Origin: an uncultured Polaribacter sp.
GTDB lineage: Bacteria > Bacteroidota > Bacteroidia > Flavobacteriales > Flavobacteriaceae
Length of the DNA stretch: 38,871 bases
Direction: 5' to 3'
NCBI GenBank assembly: GCA_905480405.1
Contig: CAJQQH010000191.1
Coordinates: 1-38,871 of the forward strand
Under the pieces are notes generated by a model, which worked only from the letters and a program-made list of their open reading frames with translations, ran no database searches and was not told where the DNA came from. The translations under genes were made by a program, and so were the position numbers. Position 1 is the stretch's first letter; each line of letters begins with the position of its first letter. Shown here one piece after another: positions 33,986-38,871 of this stretch.

Positions 33986-34022
33986 AGAATTGCTAAGAAC
34001 TTAATTTTTTTTTGGCAATTCT
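33986..34022 (-). terminator. hairpin after the molybdenum hydroxylase large subunit
   Basis: 8-bp stem AGAATTGC/GCAATTCT (33986-33993, 34015-34022) with a long 21-base A/T loop, 19 bases past the stop of the minus-strand gene. A T tract follows on the minus strand at 33974-33981. The long loop makes it weak. Confidence 0.45.
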
Positions 34023-34041
34023 TTTTTGTTAAATAATTCCA

Positions 34042-36195
34042 TTAGCCCAAAACAGTTTTCTTTTTTAATTCATTAACAAAAGGTTGGCTAAACATTCTTT
34101 TACCTATTGCAGCGTTAATTGCATTTGCAACAGCTGCTCCAGCTGGTGGTAAACCAGGTTCACCTAAACCTGTTGGAGATTTCTCATTTTGAACAAAATG
34201 AACATCAACTTTTGGTGTTTCTTGCATTCTTATCATTCTATAAGTGTCAAAATTTTTATGATTGGGCTTACCGTTTTTAAAAGAGAAGTCTGCATACATT
34301 GCATGTCCTATTCCATCCAAAACACCTCCTTCAACTTGATTTCTTGCACCTGTTGGGTTTACAACAATACCACAATCTACAGCAGCTGTTACTTTTTTAA
34401 TAACTGGAAAACCATCTTTTAAAATAATGTCTGCAATTTCTGCTACATGTGTATTATGACTGTAATAAGCCGCGAAACCTTGATAAACTCCTTCTGTCGT
34501 TTTTCCCCAGTTTGCTTTTTCTTTTACCAGATTAATAGCGTCTTCCATTCTTTTACCAGAATACTCTATCGTTTTATCTGTAGTACCTTTTACATTTTGT
34601 AATAAATCAATTCGTAATTGAAGTTTATCTACATTTAATTCAGAAGCTATCTCATCAAAGAAACTTTGTTCTGCAAAAGCTAAGAAGTTTGTATAAGGCG
34701 CTCTCCAAGCACCTGTTGTAATATTACTTTTATGGTTTGCAGTGTCTAATTTAAAATTAGGGATACAACCTGCAGGAAAAAAATGAGTTTGACTACCATA
34801 CATATTTTGGTCTATGGCAGCTTCTTTTAGATGATAACCAGTTACTTTTCCATCTTTTAAAGCTGCTTTAATTCTGTATTTTATTGCAGGCCTATAAGTA
34901 CCAGCGGTCATATCATCTTCTCTTGAGAAAATAACTTGAATAGGTTTTTTTGATAAACTAGATATTTTTGCAGCTTCTAAAGCAAAATCACCATATAATC
35001 TTCTTCCAAATCCACCGCCCATTCTTGTCATTTCACAATGTATTTCTTCAACTTTTCTATCTAGAAGTTTAGAAACTCTATTTACCGTCCATTGCGGAGT
35101 TTGAATAGGCCCAACTAAATGTACTTTTTCTGCAGTAACTTCTGCATAAAAATTCATTGGTTCTAAACAATTGTGTGGTAGAAAAGGAGAATGATATGTT
35201 CTCTCAATTACTTTATCTGCATTGGCAAATGCTTTTTTAATATTACCATCTTCACGTCTTGTATCAAATGTATTCCCATCTAAAATTTTGGTTAAAATTT
35301 TATCATGGTCTTCTGTAGATTCTAAGTTTGTGCCTTTTTTCCATTTAGCAGAAAGTGCTTTTTTACCTTTCATAGCAGCCCAAGTAGAACTAGCTAAAAC
35401 GGCAATTTTATCTCCAAATTTTATCACTTCAGTTACTCCATTTACAGCTTTTGTTTTTGTATCGTCAAAACTGTCTAATTTTTGACCAAAAGCAGGAGGT
35501 CTTAAAACAGATGCATACATCATTCCTTCCGCTTTATAATCTAAGCCAAATAAAGGTTTACCTGTTATAATTTTATCAATATCAACATTTACAATTTCTT
35601 GTCCAATAATTGTAAAATCTTTGGTTTCTTTTAAAGTTACATTTTCTGGAACTTCTAATACTGCAGCTTCTTTTACAACTTCACCATAACCAAATGTATC
35701 GCCATTTGCATTTGTTATAATCCCTTTAGAGGCTTTACAAGTTGTTGGATCTACATTCCATTTTGTGGCAGCAGCATTTATCAACATTTGTTTTGTAGTT
35801 GCTCCTGTTTGTCTTAAAGCATCCCATCCAAAACGTATAGATTGACTTCCGCCAGCAACTTGTCTGGTAAAGTGTTTTGTATCTAAAGCACCTTGTACAA
35901 CGTTTACTTTATTCCAATCTACATCTAGTTCTTCAGCTATTATCATTGGCATTGATGTTTTTACACCTTGGCCAATTTCTGGGTTTGGAGAAAACAAGGT
36001 TACATAACCTTCATCAGAAATTTTAATAAAGGCATTAAAATCATTAAAGTTTAAACTCTCTATATCTACAGGCATTACTGCATCTGCTTTACAAGCAGAT
36101 AACAAGTTAAAACCAACCAAAAGACCACCACTTGCTAACATTGATGTCTTTAAAAAGTTTCTTCTACTAAAATTATTCTTTTTTATAAATTCCAT
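34042..36195 (-). CDS. molybdenum hydroxylase large subunit (IorB-like), Tat-exported
   Basis: 717-residue molybdopterin-binding subunit of the xanthine dehydrogenase superfamily, closest in layout to isoquinoline 1-oxidoreductase beta and aldehyde dehydrogenase-like proteins. The N-terminus has a twin-arginine motif SRRNFLK (10-16), a hydrophobic stretch and a lipobox LLSAC ending at Cys35. Cofactor contacts are seen in GGGFGRRLYGDFA and GAWRAPYTN, and the catalytic Glu679 lies in GLGEPGLPP. The enzyme should oxidise an aldehyde or N-heterocycle with water-derived oxygen; the substrate is unknown. It follows the 2Fe-2S subunit gene by 20 bases. No cytochrome subunit or XdhC-type chaperone is in this window. 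Confidence 0.92.
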   Translation of the reverse strand: MEFIKKNNFSRRNFLKTSMLASGGLLVGFNLLSACKADAVMPVDIESLNFNDFNAFIKISDEGYVTLFSPNPEIGQGVKTSMPMIIAEELDVDWNKVNVVQGALDTKHFTRQVAGGSQSIRFGWDALRQTGATTKQMLINAAATKWNVDPTTCKASKGIITNANGDTFGYGEVVKEAAVLEVPENVTLKETKDFTIIGQEIVNVDIDKIITGKPLFGLDYKAEGMMYASVLRPPAFGQKLDSFDDTKTKAVNGVTEVIKFGDKIAVLASSTWAAMKGKKALSAKWKKGTNLESTEDHDKILTKILDGNTFDTRREDGNIKKAFANADKVIERTYHSPFLPHNCLEPMNFYAEVTAEKVHLVGPIQTPQWTVNRVSKLLDRKVEEIHCEMTRMGGGFGRRLYGDFALEAAKISSLSKKPIQVIFSREDDMTAGTYRPAIKYRIKAALKDGKVTGYHLKEAAIDQNMYGSQTHFFPAGCIPNFKLDTANHKSNITTGAWRAPYTNFLAFAEQSFFDEIASELNVDKLQLRIDLLQNVKGTTDKTIEYSGKRMEDAINLVKEKANWGKTTEGVYQGFAAYYSHNTHVAEIADIILKDGFPVIKKVTAAVDCGIVVNPTGARNQVEGGVLDGIGHAMYADFSFKNGKPNHKNFDTYRMIRMQETPKVDVHFVQNEKSPTGLGEPGLPPAGAAVANAINAAIGKRMFSQPFVNELKKKTVLG

Positions 36196-36215
36196 TTTCT
36201 GAAGTAATTTTATGA

Positions 36216-36677
36216 TTAAGACATTTTTCTTGCAGCAACTTTTACTGCTTTTTCAATTCTATTATAAGAGGCACATCTACATATATTACCATGCATTGCT
36301 TCTCTAATTTCTTCTTCAGAAGGATTTTTGTTTTCCTCTAAAAAAGCAGCTGCAGTCATAATTTGTCCTGCTTGACAATAACCACATTGTGGCACATCTA
36401 TTTCTTTCCAAGCTTCTTGAATCGGGTGTTTTCCATCATCAGATAAACCTTCTATGGTTGTAATTTTTACATCATCTAGAATAGAAACTTGCATTTGACA
36501 ACTTCTTGTTGCTACACCATCTATATGAACTGTACATGCTCCACATTGAGCAATACCACAACCAAACTTTGTGCCTACTAAATTAAGTTCGTCTCTTAAA
36601 ACCCATAACAAAGGTGTATCTGTATCTGCAGTAACAGAGCGTTCTTTTCCGTTAATATGTAAAGTGTAATTTGGCAT
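36216..36677 (-). CDS. molybdenum hydroxylase 2Fe-2S subunit (IorA-like)
   Basis: 153-residue electron-transfer subunit. The plant-type 2Fe-2S cluster ligands are Cys40, Cys45, Cys48 and Cys60, and the second cluster ligands are Cys98, Cys101, Cys133 and Cys135, giving the complete two-cluster pattern of the family. It has no signal peptide of its own; if the complex is periplasmic it would travel with the Tat-exported large subunit. It is the first gene of the two-gene unit, 20 bases before the large subunit gene. Electron acceptor unknown. Confidence 0.95.
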   Translation of the reverse strand: MPNYTLHINGKERSVTADTDTPLLWVLRDELNLVGTKFGCGIAQCGACTVHIDGVATRSCQMQVSILDDVKITTIEGLSDDGKHPIQEAWKEIDVPQCGYCQAGQIMTAAAFLEENKNPSEEEIREAMHGNICRCASYNRIEKAVKVAARKMS

Positions 36678-36766
36678 AGATAGCTGATTTAGAATTTGAT
36701 GTTGTAAGTTACAAAAAAAATATCCTGATTTTAAAGTTATAAGAAAATTGAGATTTATTTAACAAA

Positions 36767-36792
36767 AAAACACCACTATTTAGTGGTGTTTT
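36767..36792 (-). terminator. hairpin terminator after ssb
   Basis: Inverted repeat AAAACACCACTA/TAGTGGTGTTTT (36767-36778, 36781-36792), realistic loop about 6 bases. On the minus strand a T run follows (36764-36770 as A on plus). It is 20 bases after the ssb stop. Confidence 0.85.
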
Positions 36793-36812
36793 CAGTTTAT
36801 AAGCTTTTAAGG

Positions 36813-37148
36813 TTATTTACCTCCAAACATCAACAATTCATTACAAACAACTTCTGTAACATATCTCTTTTCTCCTTCTTTCGTTTCGTAGCTTCTAGAA
36901 GTTAATTTACCTTCAATTGCAACTTCATTTCCTTTTTCTAGATATTTTTCTATGATTTCCGCCGTTTTATTCCAAGCAATAACGTTGTGCCATTGTGTAT
37001 CGGTTATTCTTTCTCCTTGCGAATTTTTATAACTTTCATTTGTTGCAATAGAAAATTTTGCTAATTTTTTTCCACTTTCTAAAGTGATAATTTCTGGATT
37101 GTTTCCTAGATTTCCAATTAACTGTACTTTGTTTCTTAACGTACTCAT
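36813..37148 (-). CDS. ssb: short single-stranded DNA-binding protein without acidic tail
   Basis: 111 residues from the ATG at 37146-37148 (MSTLRNKVQLIGNLG). It is a single OB fold with NPEIITLESGKKLAKFSIAT and WHNVIAWNKTAEIIEKYLEKG typical of SSB. It ends right after the fold (NELLMFGGK) and lacks the flexible linker and acidic DDDxPF-type C-terminal tip through which standard SSBs bind partners. This short form is probably a second SSB besides a full-length copy elsewhere (inference). A longer frame starts at 37244, but the extra 32 residues cover the promoter region and are not SSB-like. Transcribed divergently from the zinc-ribbon gene. Confidence 0.92.
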   Translation of the reverse strand: MSTLRNKVQLIGNLGNNPEIITLESGKKLAKFSIATNESYKNSQGERITDTQWHNVIAWNKTAEIIEKYLEKGNEVAIEGKLTSRSYETKEGEKRYVTEVVCNELLMFGGK

Positions 37149-37201
37149 AAGATAAGGTTTTAAATTATTTATATATGTTTTGTCAATTCGTTTTGACACT
37201 G

Positions 37202-37209
37202 CAAAGATG
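37202..37209 (-). promoter_or_regulatory. possible -7 box of ssb
   Basis: On the minus strand CATCTTTG differs from TAnnTTTG only at the first base. It lies 54 bases upstream of the ssb start codon. No clear -33 TTG is seen. Confidence 0.35.
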
Positions 37210-37228
37210 CAATGCAATAAAAATTTTA

Positions 37229-37281
37229 TTCGGTTATAAAGCAATTACTTTCGGTTGTAAATACTTGTAGTCGTTTGTAAA
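37229..37281. repeat. three 12-bp direct repeats in the ssb/zinc-ribbon divergent promoter
   Basis: TTCGGTTATAAA (37229-37240), TTCGGTTGTAAA (37250-37261) and GTCGTTTGTAAA (37270-37281) have spacings of 21 and 20 bases, about two helical turns. The third covers the -33 TTG of the zinc-ribbon promoter and includes a CGTTT/AAACG palindrome. This looks like a multi-site operator. Confidence 0.6.
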
Positions 37282-37302
37282 CGAATAAATGTATTACTTT
37301 TG
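37275..37302 (+). promoter_or_regulatory. leaderless promoter of the zinc-ribbon gene
   Basis: TTG at 37275-37277 and TACTTTTG at 37295-37302, 17 bases apart, match both Bacteroidota promoter elements. The -7 box ends 4 bases before the ATG at 37307, so transcription should begin at or next to the start codon. Confidence 0.65.
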
Positions 37303-37306
37303 TAAT

Positions 37307-37660
37307 ATGGAAAATAAAGAGTGTTTAGAATGTGGTGCGTTAGTTAAAGGTAGAGTAGATAAGAAATTTTGTTCTGACTATTGTCGTAACTCTTATAATA
37401 ACAAGGTTAATAAAGACAGTAAAAATTTGATTAGAAATATTAATAACCGTCTTCGTAAAAATCATAAAATTTTATCCGAATTAAATATAAAGGGTAAAAC
37501 AAAAGTAACTAGAACTAAGTTATATGATAAAGGTTTCGATTTTCAATTTTTTACATCTATCTACAAAACAAAAACTGGTAATACCTATTTTTATGTTTAT
37601 GATGAAGGTTATTTAGGGTTAGAAAATGAAACCTTTTTATTGATAAAACGAGATCATTAA
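37307..37660 (+). CDS. small zinc-ribbon protein of unknown function
   Basis: About 117 residues from the ATG at 37307-37309 (MENKECLEC); a longer frame from 37289 would put the start inside the promoter. The N-terminus has a four-Cys zinc-ribbon pattern, CLEC then FCSDYC (Cys6, Cys9, Cys22, Cys26), followed by a basic helical region RNSYNNKVNK and a C-terminal beta-rich part with YFYVYDEGYLGLENE. The zinc part is like that of many small uncharacterised Bacteroidota proteins and may bind nucleic acid, but no function is known to me. It stands divergent from ssb and is followed by a bidirectional terminator. Confidence 0.85.
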   Translation: MENKECLECGALVKGRVDKKFCSDYCRNSYNNKVNKDSKNLIRNINNRLRKNHKILSELNIKGKTKVTRTKLYDKGFDFQFFTSIYKTKTGNTYFYVYDEGYLGLENETFLLIKRDH

Positions 37661-37664
37661 AAAT

Positions 37665-37698
37665 AAAAAAGCCATAAATATTAAATTCATGGCTTTTT
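37665..37698. terminator. bidirectional terminator between zinc-ribbon gene and phosphate transporter
   Basis: AAAAAGCCAT (37666-37675) pairs with ATGGCTTTTT (37689-37698), loop 13 bases with A/T content. T runs on both sides let it serve both convergent genes. Confidence 0.8.
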
Positions 37699-37718
37699 AT
37701 ATAATTGACTAATTGTTC

Positions 37719-38871
37719 TTATTTTACTTGCTTAGTGCTTAAATAAAACTCTTCGTACGTTTGTAATAAGTTTATTAATGCTGCAATTAAATCTTTGGTC
37801 TCAAGTAGAATACTGAAATATAATGTAGTGTTTTTAGGACTTGTTTCATCAGTTCTAATTCTTGCAACTTGTTTTTCTATAGAAGCAGAAACATTTTTTA
37901 ATAATTGATTTTTTTCAACTAGAAGAGCATTAAGATCGTCCAGATCTCTTTTTTCAAAAATAGTTGCTTCTTTTGTTAACAAACTAGATAAAGCAATATC
38001 TATTGTTTTTAAATCTTTTATCTGACCTTTCTTTAAGTTCTTATGATTATTATTTACGTGCTTATAACTTGCTCTAGAAATATAACTAATAGATTGTGCT
38101 ACATCTTGTAAATAACCTAAAACCATAATGTAAAATCTACTTCCTTGTACAGAAGTTTCATCTAAAGATTTAATAAAATAGAATACTCCATCTTTTAAAC
38201 TATCTATTTCATCATTTAATTTTTCTACGTGTTTATCCGTTTTACGTAATTTATTTAAATCATGATTCGCTAAATCATTTACAACATTTGTATATAATTT
38301 ATTTACACGGTTTATTACTTCAGAAATATGATCTGCGCTTTCTTCAATTACTCCGTTAATTGTAATTGATTCTGCTCTTTCAATATATACTTGTTTTTTT
38401 ACTTCTTTTGTCTTCTTTCTATGAATTAGTGTATTTCTACCAATTAGAAAGGCAACAAGTGCCAATAAAATAGGAATCATAACCATATTCCAGCTAATTA
38501 AGTAAGCAACAATTGCTGCTGCTAAAAATGCTGTAATTGCTGTTAAAAACCAACCACCAATTACATTAATAACTCCTGCAACTCTGTAAACAGCACTTTC
38601 ACGCCCCCAAGCTCTATCTGCTAAAGAGGTACCCATAGCAACCATAAAAGTCACATATGTTGTAGATAAAGGCAATTTCATAGAAGTTGCAATAGATATT
38701 AAAATACCAGCAACAATTAAGTTAACAGACGCTCTTACCAAATCAAAAGCTGGTAATTCGTATGTTTTATCTTTTGGTAATGCTATTACTGGTTTCTGAA
38801 ATTTAGAATCTATAAATGATAAAACTGATTTTGGAAATACATAACTGATACCTGTGTTTAATCCCATTGCA
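37719..38871 (-). CDS. PiT-family phosphate transporter with fused PhoU-like domain, 5' part outside the window
   Basis: At least 383 residues; the frame stays open to the right edge, so the N-terminal half is missing. The visible part has the second Pho4 repeat (about residues 40-150, with LPLSTTYVTFMVAMGTSLADRAWG cut here to its core LSTTYVTFMVAMG), a membrane helix near 130-145, and a long helical C-terminal domain (about 175-383) rich in Leu and charged residues, resembling PhoU. The first domain moves phosphate across the inner membrane; the second may regulate it. Both are found together in a class of Bacteroidota PiT proteins. No SulP or phosphate regulator gene is adjacent. Confidence 0.9.
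   Translation of the reverse strand, partial: AMGLNTGISYVFPKSVLSFIDSKFQKPVIALPKDKTYELPAFDLVRASVNLIVAGILISIATSMKLPLSTTYVTFMVAMGTSLADRAWGRESAVYRVAGVINVIGGWFLTAITAFLAAAIVAYLISWNMVMIPILLALVAFLIGRNTLIHRKKTKEVKKQVYIERAESITINGVIEESADHISEVINRVNKLYTNVVNDLANHDLNKLRKTDKHVEKLNDEIDSLKDGVFYFIKSLDETSVQGSRFYIMVLGYLQDVAQSISYISRASYKHVNNNHKNLKKGQIKDLKTIDIALSSLLTKEATIFEKRDLDDLNALLVEKNQLLKNVSASIEKQVARIRTDETSPKNTTLYFSILLETKDLIAALINLLQTYEEFYLSTKQVK

Noticed and set aside
37149..37244. N-terminal extension of ssb from the ATG at 37244
   Set aside because: The extra residues cover the promoter-like region and do not fit the SSB fold, which starts at MSTLRNKVQLIGNLG.
1..38871. Mobile elements, CRISPR arrays, tRNA or rRNA genes
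   Set aside because: No transposase or integrase-like protein, no regularly spaced repeat array beyond the three-copy promoter repeat, and no recognisable RNA gene was seen on either strand.

Overview
The window is AT-rich, densely packed bacterial chromosome from a member of the Bacteroidota, most likely a marine Flavobacteriaceae species of the Polaribacter/Tenacibaculum type. The evidence is a complete MoxR-Bat operon, FecI/FecR-regulated TonB receptors with carboxypeptidase-regulatory-like N-domains, group III truncated haemoglobin, lack of Shine-Dalgarno sequences, and several exact matches to the Bacteroidota -7 promoter box TAnnTTTG. The genus is inferred from overall likeness and is not proven. 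No rRNA, tRNA, CRISPR array, insertion sequence or prophage was seen, and no gene-free stretch exceeds 300 bases (the longest are 33811-34041 and 2747-2967).

Region 1 (1-10500, minus strand) is an outer-membrane uptake and signalling locus. An ECF sigma factor and a FecR-type anti-sigma factor are followed by a TonB receptor with an STN signalling domain, and then by two further TonB receptors without STN, which are tandem duplicates of one another. There is no SusD partner. Region 2 (10623-18946, plus strand) is an eight-gene Bat operon: MoxR ATPase, DUF58 protein, a small BatD-like membrane protein, BatA, BatB, BatC, BatD and BatE. Region 3 (19036-25062, plus strand) holds a small membrane-anchored protein, then SulP transporter, universal-stress-like protein and beta-carbonic anhydrase, a terminator, and a second SulP transporter plus second beta-carbonic anhydrase. 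This duplicated transporter/anhydrase module looks like a bicarbonate acquisition locus and is the best candidate for an under-described system here.

Region 4 (25123-33810) is mixed housekeeping: CvpA, an unknown acidic protein, truncated haemoglobin overlapping an SDR oxidoreductase, two thioredoxin-fold exported proteins, a DMT permease, YraN, an S66 carboxypeptidase, and MetG. Region 5 (34042-38871) has a Tat-exported two-subunit molybdenum hydroxylase whose large subunit also has a lipobox, a short SSB lacking the acidic tail, a small orphan zinc-ribbon protein whose transcript appears to be leaderless, and the C-terminal part of a PiT phosphate transporter fused to a PhoU-like domain, cut by the window edge. 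The divergent ssb/zinc-ribbon promoter region carries three near-identical 12-bp direct repeats spaced about two helical turns apart.
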